From positions 339,826 through 403,432 of the forward strand of contig BFEA01000288.1 of assembly GCA_003427395.1 (NCBI GenBank): DNA of 63,607 nucleotides, written 5' to 3'. Both the position numbers and the translations under genes were made by a program. Origin of the DNA: Chara braunii. Its lineage: Eukaryota > Streptophyta > Charophyceae > Charales > Characeae. This document shows, piece after piece, positions 51,630-62,383 of the stretch. Each line of letters starts with the position of its first letter. Within the stretch, counting starts at the first letter, position 1. A model generated the notes under the pieces. The model was not told the origin of the DNA and made no database searches. It saw only the letters and a program-made list of their open reading frames with translations.

Positions 51630-51712
51630 GTATATGAGGCCAATGGGGATTGAACCCAAGACCCCTCCTGAATGCCACTTGCGTGCCTTGCCAACTGAGC
51701 TAGGCCGCTGGA
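51630..51712 (-). repeat. tRNA-derived SINE head (best preserved)
   Basis: The minus strand reads GCGGCCTAGCTCAGTTGGCA (A box), then CATTCAGGAGGGGTC and TTGGGTTCAATCCCC (B box). T and D arms are plausible, but the anticodon and acceptor stems do not pair well, so a SINE is likelier than a tRNA gene. Confidence 0.65.
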
Positions 51713-51865
51713 TACATTAATTTTAATTTTAAACAACTGCACAAGAGTTCCTTTCTTAATTTAGTCGTGCCAAAGTATTTTCCTTTTTTTTGAAGTAAAG
51801 GATTGTTATTTTTTAACTGTGCCTTAAATGAAGTAAGGATTTCCTTTTTTTGATTTTGTTGCCCA

Positions 51866-52234
51866 GGGGTCTAGTCCCACCTACAGCGTTGAGTTTTCTC
51901 AACGCTGCGCTTTCTATCACGTGTGGCATGGTGGGACGGATGTATTGCGAATCTAACGGTATCAAAATACAGGCCCTTTTCGTTTGGCCATTTTGTAGAA
52001 TTTTTCTTTGACGTGAAATCCATTTTGTAGTATGCGTTGGCCCTTTTCGTTTGGGCGGGAAGCCATTTTCCATTGAGAAAACTACCCTACCGAGGGTAGG
52101 GTACATTTCTCCGAGTTATGTTATCAAAAACAAGGAGAAAAGCTGTTTCTAGCGTTTTTTTCAGTTTTTTTATTTTTTGTTTTGAATTCATTAATGTAGA
52201 AATGGCGTCACACCGTTAGGTGGGACCAGACCCC
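51866..52234. mobile_element. Inverted-repeat element (369 bp)
   Basis: GGGGTCTAGTCCCACCTA at the left and TAGGTGGGACCAGACCCC at the right. GGCCCTTTTCGTTTGG is repeated inside (near 51973 and 52039), and CAACGC-based mini-palindromes lie near the left end. Confidence 0.7.
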
Positions 52235-52842
52235 GCAAGTAGAATGTTTTTTTTTTTTTTTTTTTTATAATATAAGGCCCTGCTGAGTCAAGTGCCTTAT
52301 ATTTACAACAAAAAAAAAAGGTAACGCCCCGTGAAACTGAATGTGGTTCGTTGTTGAGAGAAGGCAAGTGGATCTGTTCAGGTCTAATGTCTTCCTGGAA
52401 CATGAAGTCCTCTGGAAACGAGTGTACTGTTCAGGTCTACTGTCTTTCCGGCTTGGTACGGCGATGAGAAGGGTGCGTTGTCCGACTTTTGTTTCAGGGA
52501 AGACTGTAGCAGCATATTACAGAGTGTCTGCCACGAAGAAAGGCGGCGATGAGGTAGTTGGATGTCATCTTCGTTGTGTTTCTTTTTCTAAAACTACACA
52601 TTATTCTTCTCTCAGATTGTGCTTTCACGTTTCACCATCTACCTATCAGTATTCTTTAAGCACCAGTACAGCTCACATCGGCCCGCGGGTGTCCTGCTGA
52701 AACCTGCACCGCTTCGGAGGCTGCCGATAGTAATTTTACAAAGGCGCCCCACGCTGCGTGGCCCCTCCGAGTTTTGCTTGTGGCAACAGAAACTTCCTGC
52801 AACGCTGGGGCCGTGTACTTGCGGTTTAAGGCTATAGCATAG

Positions 52843-52985
52843 CTATGCATCTGCAAGCATATAGCTATGTATCTGCATACCTGCTAGCATATAGCTATGT
52901 ATCTGTGAGCTTATAGCCATCCCTGCAAGTATAGCTATGTATCTTGGAGCACATAGCCATCCCTGCAAGCATGCCTTCATCTGCA
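52843..52985 (+). repeat. Short tandem repeat, CATATAGCTATGTATCTG units
   Basis: Five or six diverged units of about 25-30 bp built on ATAGCTATGTATCTG and CCCTGCAAG. Confidence 0.8.
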
Positions 52986-53289
52986 ACCATATAGTGACCC
53001 CTGCAAGCAAAGCTACATTGATTGTTGAAGGGGGTATTGCATCTTACCCCTTGCCCTAGGTGGTGTAGGTTGCTGGGCTCCAGCCACCAGGTGGGGGTCT
53101 GGTGAATGCGAAGGAGCGTTTTGCCAGTAGCTGTGCCTCCATTTTCATTGTCCCCCACCCCGCCCCATTGAGTCGTAGCAATGTTTAATGCCAGCATCAG
53201 CGCACAGACTAACACTACCCGGTGACGCTCACACTGCTACCAAAGACCCTAAGAATACCGATCAGAGGTATTAAGCAGAACATCTCACA

Positions 53290-53376
53290 AAGTGTGCGGC
53301 AGGATCGTGGGGCTTGAACCCACAACCTTCTGAATGCTCCTTAAGTGCCTAATGCGCCCTTGTCATTAAACCGAGC
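53290..53376 (-). repeat. tRNA-derived SINE head, second copy
   Basis: The minus strand has GTAGCTCGGTTTAATGACA and GTGGGTTCAAGCCCCACG with CATTCAGAAGG between. Same family as 51630-51712. Confidence 0.6.
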
Positions 53377-53482
53377 TACTGACTTCACCCGAATAGAACG
53401 CCCGGTCACTATCTCTCATCTGGACCGAAAGGTGGCCAAATACAACTATAACGACTGTGCGTTCTATGAAGTAAAGACGGTA
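53377..53482. mobile_element. Family H hairpin element 6, diverged
   Basis: CTTCACCCGAATAGAACGC and GTGCGTTCTATGAAGTAAAG arms, inner CAACTATAACGAC. It abuts the SINE head. Confidence 0.6.
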
Positions 53483-53611
53483 TTGTTTCAACTGGCGGAA
53501 TGAACGGGCGCCAGTAGGAGAAGGCAATGCTGTCGCAAGATTGGAAGAAGCTTTGGCCCATTCGACAGGGATTCCGTTTTGCGTTTCTGGCATTTCTGTT
53601 TTTTTTTCTTC

Positions 53612-53757
53612 TTTTTTTTTTTTTTTTGAAAGCTCTTGTGTAAGCTCTCCATTCCGATGGTGGTAAGAGAACCACCAGAATTGAGGGCTTATCTGTCGGG
53701 CTGCTCCATCTATTGGTGGGGAGCGGCACGTGCTGGAAACCAGGTCCAGCGTCACAT
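53612..53757 (-). mobile_element. Poly(A)-tailed SINE-like retroposon
   Basis: T run at 53612-53628, then the reverse complement of the 8800-8961 module, including CCATCTATTGGTGGGGAGC and GGAAACCAGGTCCAGCGTC. Confidence 0.7.
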
Positions 53758-54205
53758 TGATGCAATTCACAACACTCCAGTTTGCAATCGTTGTTCCCTA
53801 GGCTGTGCTTATTCCCTTGTCCTTCCGGGTCCCCACCCCTTACGAATTTGGACAAACATATTCTGCAGCCCCCCACATACCTCAATACAATCTGCAGATC
53901 CTGAAAGACCTTTAAATCTTTGGGCAGTACTTCCTAGAGTTGTGCCTGTTAACGTGCCATGATTTTAGGAAATGTGCGGGCTACTACAGGAGCGCCCAAA
54001 TTCATCTGACTAGAAACGTTTCTACTCTTTTTTTTCCCGCAGCCGATAGCTGCTAAGTACTGGTGGTTTAAACCCCTTTACCCGATGCCATCATCCAAAT
54101 TCCATGATTGCCCTGTACTCCGGCCTTCACCTCCAACCATCTTCCGTAGCCCTTCAGTATCGAGGAGGAGAGCGTGTTTTCCTGTTCCTAGCTCCTCCTA
54201 GAACC

Positions 54206-54514
54206 ATGAAGGTCCTATATTCTGCTGTAGCTGTGTACGGCGTATCACTGATCATTGCCGTCTTGTCATCAAGGCTGCACTCTTCTTCCACAGACTCTGC
54301 TCCCCCTGGCCTGTGGCGACACAGCATGAGTTGTCACTCCAGTTATTGTGGCTTTCCGTTGCCAATCGATCCTGCAGTCCCATTCGGATCGTCCTGTCAA
54401 TCCAAGCCGTTAGGAGCCACACAGTTGCCAATCAGGAAGAGCGGGATGGGTGCAACGAGTTTGGCAGAGCAGACGGGGAAAGGGGGGGCGACTGGGCAGG
54501 CGGCACAGGGGTAG
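54206..54514 (+). CDS. Doubtful small ORF with hydrophobic start
   Basis: A frame of about 102 residues beginning MKVLYSAVAVYGVSLIIAVL resembles a signal anchor, followed by S/C/G-rich sequence. No family is recognised and there is no conservation evidence. It may be chance. Confidence 0.15.
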   Translation: MKVLYSAVAVYGVSLIIAVLSSRLHSSSTDSAPPGLWRHSMSCHSSYCGFPLPIDPAVPFGSSCQSKPLGATQLPIRKSGMGATSLAEQTGKGGATGQAAQG

Positions 54515-54612
54515 GGAGCAGCACAAAACGGGGTTGGAGGTACGGGACCTGGAAGTCGACGATTACGTCGGGGATGTATCAGAGGCTTGTGGTCCTTCGA
54601 CGACGTACGCTC

Positions 54613-54690
54613 TGTCTTTGTCTCTAGAGAGAGAGAGATGTCTCTATAGAGAGAGAGAGATGTCTCTATAGAGAGAGAGAGAGACAGACA
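54613..54690 (+). repeat. Minisatellite, GTCTCTATAGAGAGAGAGA units
   Basis: About three units of 27 bp, each a small palindrome (CTCTATAGAG) plus GA repeat. Confidence 0.85.
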
Positions 54691-54954
54691 GACAGACTCG
54701 CTGCTCATGAAACGGACCGCCGACAGCCTGTCCTAGTCGCGATAGGGGGACCGGATGCCACCGGGCCTATTGCAAGCTGAGGACGGAACGGCCACACTTT
54801 GGATTCCTTTACCATCGCCAGTTTGCTTCATGAAAGATAAGACCAACAGACGATTCTAATGATTTTTATTTTTTCGGGAACAAAAAGAGAGATTGTATTA
54901 TATTTTTCAAACTAGACAAAATTATTTTGTTTGGGTTTTGTGTGTTCGTTTTTG

Positions 54955-55090
54955 TCCTGAATTTTGTGGCCTGCCCCAATGGATCCGCGTTGCCAACTGT
55001 TCTTTGAACCGTGCGGGAGGTCCACCCTGGTCATTGAACCCGTCGTTTCCACATTCAGGCCATTGCACTTGGTACCGCTACACTCTATGA
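54955..55090 (-). repeat. Possible tRNA-like SINE remnant
   Basis: The minus strand has GTAGCGGTACCAAGTGCAAT then GACGGGTTCAATGACCAGG, a weak A/B box pair. Confidence 0.4.
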
Positions 55091-55961
55091 GAGCATGGGC
55101 AATTTGAGGGCAACTGGTCGGACCACCCCCCGCCGTTTTCAGCCCTGTGGTCCCTGAATGCCAATTTGTGTTGTCGGGGGGAGTGGTGGTTTAAGAAAGG
55201 GCCGAATCAGGAATCCCTTATATCACGCAACAGGGAGACTCGTTTAGGTACACCACTGTTGGATGAGCAAGTTGTCGATCTGGGCCAGGTCCCCCCCAGC
55301 GCCCCTCCCGTTCTTCCCTGCCCCTCTTTCTCCCTGTGTTTTGCCCCCACTTCCCCGTCTAGGTTTCCCCTTTTTTTCGCCATCATTTGCACCCGTCCGT
55401 TTTGTTGCAGTTTGATCTTGCACTAATGGTATCCTTTCCATTTCCTCTCCATCAGCTCCCCCTTAGTTTCTATAGCAGAGATACGTAATAGAAGTACCTA
55501 ATTACTATCCTATACTTCATGAATGATTATTGGGGGTCTGACACTTTGAATTCTGGAAGCGTGAAACGAGAACGTGATCGCCGATTCAATTTAGAAACGG
55601 CAGGCCCGGTGTTTGAAGTTCTGGCCTCGTTTTCTTTCGGCAACAAGTTTCAGGCTGCAAGGCTTTGGCCCTGTACTAGTGGTTTAAACATTGGGCCGAA
55701 GGTCAAATGGTGCAATGCAAAATTGAGTACGCACATAATTTGTTTGCGCATGTGCACAATTTGAGCATTACCATCGTTGGGTATAACTGCAATTTCACGG
55801 TACCAATCTTGGCCCACCTTTGTCGTGGGCATGCAACTAATTTTCACAGACTATTTCCTGGGTACAGATACGATTTGGGTGTTGGGATTGGGTTTAGGGG
55901 GTATTCCCATCCTTAAATGGAACACAAATGCAATTTCCTCCCCAGAAAGGGGGCCCTATGC
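55091..55961. other. Intergenic stretch without a gene
   Basis: C-rich near 55290-55340. A 40-base stretch near 55650 (CAGGCTGCAAGGC) resembles one near 52800. No gene. Confidence 0.35.
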
Positions 55962-56051
55962 ACATTTCTCGATTTATGTGTGTCATCCTCGCGCAGGGGC
56001 CATGCTAATCTTCTCTGCATCGTTCCAATAGTAACGAATGTCCCGAACGAC
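55962..56051 (-). pseudogene. U6 snRNA copy d, nearly full length
   Basis: The minus strand contains GTTCGGGACATTCGTTAC, TATTGGAACGATGCAGAGAA, GATTAGCATGGCCCCTGCGC, GAGGATGACACACATAAATC and GAGAAATG in U6 order. Changes in otherwise near-invariant U6 positions and lack of the usual 3' T run (GTGCATAGGG instead) suggest a pseudogene, though a divergent gene is not excluded. Confidence 0.85.
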
Positions 56052-56053
56052 AC

Positions 56054-56189
56054 CTGCCTTCTTCCACCGAATACAACGTACAGTCACGAGGTGTCTTTCA
56101 AACTAAATACAACTATAACGACCGTGGTGTCTTTCAAACTAAATACAACTATAACGACCCTGTACGTTGTATTCGGGGGAAGAAGGTAG
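56054..56189. mobile_element. Family H hairpin element 7 (subtype b), duplicated loop
   Basis: CTTCTTCCACCGAATACAACG and CGTTGTATTCGGGGGAAGAAG arms. GTGTCTTTCAAACTAAATAC with AACTATAACGACC is present twice inside. It lies two bases from the U6 copy. Confidence 0.8.
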
Positions 56190-56324
56190 GCATATTCCCT
56201 TTTCACACGCGCATGTCTTTCTCCAAAGAGCGTCGTGGAGATTTGTCGTTCTGCTCGGTGTTGCCCGAAAAAAAGGAATACAAAGATGCGAGTTGTGTAC
56301 AAACCAGGGTGCGGAAGTGCTCTC

Positions 56325-56375
56325 TCTCTCTCTCTCCCTTTGTGTGTGTGTGTGTGTATGTGTGTGTGTCTGCAT
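56325..56375. repeat. CT and TG microsatellites
   Basis: (CT)n then (TG)n. Another (CT)n occupies 56643-56703. Confidence 0.9.
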
Positions 56376-56639
56376 GTGTGTTGCCATATGTGCTATACAC
56401 GAAAGACAAACATGATTGTGCCTGTTGTACAGTGCCTGAAGATGAGGAGAGTTCCATTCACACTCGGCCCAAAACGGAAATAGGTGAGTTCACCTAGTAG
56501 CTTGCAGAAGAACAAGCTCCCTCCCTCTCTCTCTCCCTTGCTCTCTCCCTAAGCGACCTTGTGCGTGAAGAGATGGAGAGTTTCATTCACACTCGGCCCG
56601 AAAACAAAACAGGTCGGTCCACCCTGCGTGGCGAAGTAT

Positions 56640-56705
<66 letters not shown>

Positions 56706-56879
56706 CCAGCCCCCGGCCTGCTCCCTCTCTCCCTCCCTCCTTCCACATCCATCGCTCCTTCCTTCCTCTCTCCCTCTATCCTTCCATTCGTTTAAGGTGG
56801 CAACTTTATTTTTGTGGGGGTGCTATCTCGCAAGTGGGACAGGATTTGTGTACGACCGCAATGATTGGAAGGAGTAGGC

Positions 56880-57972
56880 GGGGATAATGCGCATGAATGT
56901 GGAGAGGCATTGGGAGAAGGAACACTAAGGGGGGGTCAATTGGCTGGTCAAGTTGGCAGGAGTAGGACGCCATTAAAATCTTGAGGGGTTTGAGTAGCAG
57001 GAGAAGGACGAATGGGGAGGGTGAGGATGTGGGATCACGAGGAGGAGAGGGTGAGGATGCGGGATCAAGAGGAGAGGGTGAGGATTTGGTCGATCTGAAT
57101 CGGATGTGACGGCAAAGGAAGCAGAAGGAGAGTCAACGGGATAAGGTTAAGCATGCAAGGTAAGTTCGTAGACGTTAAGGATGTTGTGGAGGGGTAAGAT
57201 GTCGAGGAGGTACTAAAGTAAATGAGAGGAGGATGTAGGTCGGGGAACCCAATTGACGAAGAAGGGGATGGGCAGTGGGGAAGGGCAACATAGATTGGGA
57301 GGGGGGCGATCAGGATGTGGGATCGGGAGGAGGAGAAGGTGGGAATGCCGGCCAATCAGGGTGAGGATATAGGAACTGAGGAAGTGCAGTGGAAAAAATG
57401 CTAAGGCAACGGGGTGAGGAATGCAAGTTATGTAGGGGGAGTTGGACAAGGTGGGTAAGAAGAGATTGCAAGGTAGGAAGAGGGGCTCAATGAGGAGGGA
57501 GGAGATCGGGTTGTAAGGAAAGGAGAGAGCATAACAATGACGAAGGGCCTGAATCATGAGAGGGATAGGGTAAATGAGGATATGTAGGTGATCAAGAGAG
57601 AATAATAAAAAGAGAGAAAGAATGGTAGACAAAGGGGAAAAAAAAAGGACATACCAGATTTGCAAGGGCCACATCGAGTATAGGAGAAGCATGAGTTGAA
57701 GAGGATCCCAACGGGAGGAGAGAAAGGCATGAAAAAAACAAGAATAGAGAGGCGATAGACACAAAACAAGGAGAGAAGGGGATGGGGAAAAATCCTATTG
57801 CTGGGAAAGATCCGGATGGGGTTTGGAGGGCACAAGTCGGAAGATGGAATTGAACAGTCGAAGGGAGGCAATGGAGAAGGAACAAAGGGGAAACTCAAGC
57901 ACGTAGGGAAAAATGTGTGTATGAAAGAGGGAAATTCAAAAGGATGTGGAAAAGTGTATGTACGTGTATGTA

Positions 57973-58015
<43 letters not shown>

Positions 58016-58260
58016 AGGAAGGAGGGGAGGTGCATGAGAGGGTATTTGACTTCGTTACTAACCGGAAACACCCTCTGGCGTAAGAGAGAGAGGGGGATGG
58101 AAAGCGGAGAATAGCAAGAGAACAAGAAAGCTTATGGAAACCAAAGGAAGGAGGGGAGGTGCATGAGAGGGTATTTGACTTCGTTACTAACCGAAAACAC
58201 CCTCTTGCGTAGGAGAGAGAGGGGGATGGAAAGCAGAGAATAGCAAGAGAACAAGAAAGT
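56880..58260 (+). repeat. Purine-rich minisatellite region with 129-bp duplication
   Basis: The plus strand is dominated by G and A, with many GAGGATGTGGGATC-like units near 57010-57075 and 57310. A 129-bp-spaced duplication (about 58018-58129 and 58147-58259) contains GAGGTGCATGAGAGGGTATT. Confidence 0.8.
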
Positions 58261-59230
58261 GAGGGGGGAAGAAATAGCCAGAGGGGCAGGGCAGAGATAT
58301 CATAGTGCTCTTCAGGCCATTATATTCTCTTCACGGAGGTACGTCCGTCCTCTTACTCCCGGACTTCGTACCCTTTGGAAATCAATTAAATTAGAATATT
58401 CTTCGTACCCTTCCCAGATGATTTTAAATGTTAAATTAAATAATAATAAAAAATGATTACGAAATGTTCATTGTAGATATTACTACATATCCTTTGACCG
58501 CTTCTTCGTTATCATGTACTTTTTTTTTTCTTCTTCCTCTTTGTGTGTTGCTATGAAGTCGTCTCTTCACGTTTGAAGCTTCTTCCGTCAGAGCTTATTG
58601 CTATCGTGTCTCTTTTTTTTTTTCTTTAATAATTTCGATATTCATTGTACTGGTGGGGTTGTTGTCACACCAGTTGCTTCGCTCCTCTTTGATATTTCAC
58701 AAGTGTCTGTGTTGTTCACGCCAACACCAAATGCTCATCCGCTCTTGCGTCCGAATCAAATGCACAATTAATGATTGCATTTCAATGATTGTAATCAAGT
58801 TACAATCTTCATTTTTTTTTTCTTTTTTTTTTCTTCTTTCGATCCGTCGAGGTTTCTTCCACTTATGAACATGGTGAATGGATTGGATTAAAATCCTTGA
58901 AGAACGAGCGGTCATCACTTTCATCGGTTGTTTTTTTTTCTGCTTCTGTTTCTACATGCTCACTGTCATCTTCGTGTAATTTAATTCGACAGGTACTTAT
59001 CGAATAGGCATGCAATTTCAACAATTAAATCGTGCATTATATTAACTGTTAGTTAATCCATTGACATGATATACACATCATCAAATTCTGATCAACTTTT
59101 TTTTTTTTTTTTTTTTTTTCACCACTTTTGTGAGCACATTCATTCCTCTGATGTTTGTGGAACAGTTCATTGTAGTTCTCAGAATTTCCCGTTTATCGAC
59201 TGGAGCTTTCAAAATTTGTTAACAACTTGA
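58261..59230. other. A/T-rich intergenic stretch without a gene
   Basis: T runs at 58612-58623 and 59097-59119. Nothing recognised. Confidence 0.4.
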
Positions 59231-59356
59231 TCTTGGACACATCTATTAAAATTTGAACGATACAGAGAAGAAATATTAGCTTTGGTCCCTGTACAAGGGT
59301 GACACACGTAAATCGAGAAATTGGTCCAAATTTTTAAAAGAAAAAAAAAAAAAAAG
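59231..59356 (+). pseudogene. Processed U6 snRNA retropseudogene (copy e)
   Basis: A U6-like body (AAAATTTGAACGATACAGAG, AAATCGAGAAATTGGTCC, AATTTTT) ends in an A-rich tail (59336-59355) and is flanked by the direct repeat ACAACTTGA at 59222-59230 and 59357-59365. A tail plus 9-bp target duplication indicates LINE-mediated retroposition of U6 RNA. Confidence 0.88.
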
Positions 59357-59392
59357 ACAACTTGACATGATATAGATGGTAGTTGTAAATTA

Positions 59393-59503
59393 CTACCATT
59401 TTTCTCCCGAATATAATGTCGGTCATTGTAGTTGTATTTGGCGTATCATTCAGTATAAACACAACTATCATGACGGTACCTTGTATTCAAGGGAATAAGG
59501 TAG
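59393..59503. mobile_element. Family H hairpin element 8 (subtype b)
   Basis: CTACCATTTTTCTCCCGAAT and TTCAAGGGAATAAGGTAG arms, inner GGTCATTGTAGTTGTATTTG. TA occurs at both borders. Confidence 0.7.
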
Positions 59504-59734
59504 TTAATGAGATTAAATAGATTGTAGTTGTAATTATTCTTTAGTTAATTAATAATTGGAATTATACGAACATAGCCGCACTGGCTTTGCTTGCAGCATA
59601 TGAAGGTGGTTGTTGGCCAACGGTGTCAAACCGGGTCACTAACGCTCAATCTCGACTATTTAGAGTCAGGCTGAACTGACCTATACTTTACCAAGTTAGG
59701 ACGGACCTATAAGGTATCACCGCTAGGTCTATGC

Positions 59735-60235
59735 TTACATAGCACCGACATAGCACCGACATAACATCGTCATAGCACTGACAAAGTATCGACATAACAA
59801 CGTCATAGCACCGACATGACAATCTTATAGCACCGACGAGCCAGATCCGTCGTTACATAGCACTGACATAGCACTGGCATAACACCAACATACCACCGAC
59901 AAAGCACCGACATGACACCGGCATAACATCATCATAACATTGGTAAAATACTTTCATAGCATAGACAAAGTACCGACATAACAACATCATAGGACCGACA
60001 AGCTAGATTTGTGGTTACATAGCACCGACGAAGCGGCGACATAGCACTGATATAACAATGTCATAGCATTGACAAGCCTGATCCGTGGTTACATAGCATT
60101 GACATAGCGCCGGCACAGCTCCGACATAGCATCAAAAAAAGTTGACATAGCATTGACATAACAACGTTATAGCACCAACGAAATACCGACATAGCACCGA
60201 CGTTGCAATGGGATACCACGGACGCTGACAGTGAC
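59735..60235 (+). repeat. 11-bp satellite, CATAGCACCGA
   Basis: Dozens of diverged units of CATAGCACCGA/CATAACACCGA. A longer unit containing CCAGATCCGTCGTTACATAG recurs near 59842, 60003 and 60078. Confidence 0.9.
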
Positions 60236-60460
60236 ATACACACTGTGGCTGCCACGAGCAAACTTCCCTATGCCCACGATTCTTCCAGTTACTACTCATT
60301 TACCATGTGTTGTTTGTCACCGCGACTCCTTCCAGTTTACCGCGTGTGGTCATGTGAGACCCGCCCACACGTTGCGTGTTGACAAACCACAACAGGAAAA
60401 AATAAATATAGAAACCTGAAAGTAGAAGACAACACACAAACAATCCATCGTGCGGAATGT

Positions 60461-60556
60461 TTTCCCCCGCATAGAACGCGTGGTAGTACTAATGAACGTA
60501 TTCGGGGAAAGTTTCAGTCCAGGGATGATCACCGTGCCTTCTATTTGGGGGAAAAT
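60461..60556. mobile_element. Inverted-repeat element related to family H
   Basis: TTTTCCCCCGCATAGAACGCG at the left and CCTTCTATTTGGGGGAAAA at the right. Confidence 0.5.
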
Positions 60557-60695
60557 GCTAGCAATGGCAGCATTGCTTGCATGTACTCGATAAGGTGGGA
60601 TCTCAAGGCCCCAGAAGGGAGGGGCTGATCACGCGAGGTAAGGTACGCGCCACGTAGGCAAGTAGAGTGGCATCATGAGGGGACAGGTATAGGCA

Positions 60696-60757
60696 GAAGG
60701 GCGGCAGGGAGCCCGCCAAACTTGCGGAAGGGCGGCAGGGAGCCCACCAAACCTGCG
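60696..60757 (+). repeat. 31-bp tandem pair
   Basis: GAAGGGCGGCAGGGAGCCC and CCAAACYTGCG occur twice in a row. Confidence 0.9.
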
Positions 60758-61395
60758 GAAAGGCAGAAACGGTCAGACTCGGAATTCAAAGTACTTTTGC
60801 CGGCGTTCGTCAATGACTCATGTGCGCATGGTAGCACATTGTCGTTTAGGAGTGTGTTGTCAACATGTGTTTTGTCGTCATTCACATCCACGTCTTGCAA
60901 GTGACACCTCCAAACTGGAAACGCCATAGTATTGTCGTGTTGGACAAGTGATGATTGACCTCCAAAGCGGATTGGGTGATGCCGGTCATGGGGATGTCGA
61001 CTTGAGGTTCGGCTTGTCATAAGGCAGTACGCCGCCCATCACCCACACTTTCATCGTGAACCCCGAAGCATTGACCAACGAGCTTCATCGCTCTACAAAT
61101 GCGCACACTAACAAATCTCCACTTACACGCGGTTATCGGGTGAGCGACGCTTGTTCCACCACCGTGGTGTTTGACAGGGGATGGCATCGGTGGAGAGTGT
61201 TGCGCACATCTGCAACATGGCTTCATACGTCGCCACATAATCCGGTGCCTCCACCACACGCTGCAAGAGCGTCATATACTTGCGCAATTGCAGACGCATT
61301 CCTCGAGTCGTGGTACCACATTCCTTTCCGACCCCCCTCTTCGGGGGAGGGCTTCCTCGGCGGCGAAAGTATGCGGGCGACGGAGGTGGACTCGG
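60758..61395. other. Intergenic stretch without a gene
   Basis: G/C-moderate DNA with overlapping open frames on both strands. I see no family resemblance. Confidence 0.35.
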
Positions 61396-61399
61396 ACGT

Positions 61400-61650
61400 T
61401 GGTATGACGACAAATAGAGGCAGCCACAAGGCACTCTCGGTCGGTGGGGTCTCTCGCCGGCGGTATAACCTGTCCTTGTATAGCCACCTCCGCCACATGA
61501 GCAGCTTAACGTAGGCAGGCGACTAAGGTGGACATTGGTATGACGACAAATAGAGGCCGCCACAAGGCACTCTCGCCCAGGGGGGTTTCTCGTCGGCGGT
61601 GTGACCTATCCTTGTATAACCATCTGTCTCCGATGAGCATCTTATGTTCA
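61400..61650 (+). repeat. Tandem duplication, about 136-bp spacing
   Basis: GGTATGACGACAAATAGAGG with CCACAAGGCACTCTCG and CTTGTATA(G/A)CCA occurs at 61400 and 61536. A fragment in inverse orientation lies at 61716-61750. Confidence 0.85.
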
Positions 61651-61789
61651 CCGCCCATGAAGACGTAACACACCAGTACCCGAACTTCAATTCACCAACT
61701 GAAAGATGACGAAGGCACCTTGTGGCGGCCTCTATTTGACGTCATCCGTTACGTCTATTCCACGTCCAACTCCCGAACGACCGTCTGAA

Positions 61790-62005
61790 TATTCAAATTA
61801 ATTTTTTTTTAGTCTTGCTTGCACGTGGTTTTTTGCCTCCGAAAATAAAGAGGGCGAGGTTCTCCACCCGCCTGTATCATGGGCACAAGATGGCGCCCGC
61901 CCCCGTTTGAAAATTCAAATTCAAATTCTAGAGTCTTGCCTCCATGTCGTTTTTTGCCTTCAAAAATGAAGAGCGCGGGGTCCTCTACCTGCCTGTATCA
62001 TGGAC
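61790..62005 (+). repeat. Tandem duplication, about 122-bp spacing
   Basis: AGTCTTGC, TTTTTTGCCTYCRAAAAT and CCTGTATCATGG occur in order twice. Confidence 0.8.
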
Positions 62006-62282
62006 AATGGATGGGGTCCGGGGCACGGCTCCACATACGTACAAAGACTTGCCTAGAAGAATTCGAAGCACTTACTCGAGGAATTGGTCCCCGGGTCATG
62101 AAAAAGTGTTGGTCAAACTTGTTAGAATACAGGCTCCCATGTCCCAAGACGAAAAACAGAAACTTTTTTTTCTAGTACATAATTAGTCGAGTACGAGATC
62201 CAATGTCTCTTCTTGCGTGGACTCACTAAAGTCAGGCCTTCGGCTTCGCCCACTTCGTGTCCTGAGGTGGACTCGGGGAATC

Positions 62283-62383
62283 CTTTAGGACCGCTCCTAA
62301 GGGTTATTGTTTTAGGAATGACACAGATTCCTAAAACTCTTTTAGGATTTCATTAGGAGCGTCTAACGAGACCCTTAGTTAAG
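62283..62383. repeat. Hairpin with inner and outer stems
   Basis: The inner stem GTTTTAGGAAT/ATTCCTAAAAC is at 62309-62337, and the outer units CGCTCCTAA and TTAGGAGCG pair. Possibly a small MITE. Confidence 0.55.

Noticed and set aside
51630-51712. Possible functional tRNA gene
   Set aside because: Good A and B boxes, but the anticodon and acceptor stems do not pair and there is no pol III terminator at the right distance. Better read as a SINE head.
52341-52700. 119-aa plus-strand frame
   Set aside because: No family resemblance. It spans repeated fragments and unrelated sequence.
60061-60261. 66-aa minus-strand frame rich in C, M and S
   Set aside because: Translation of the 11-bp satellite.
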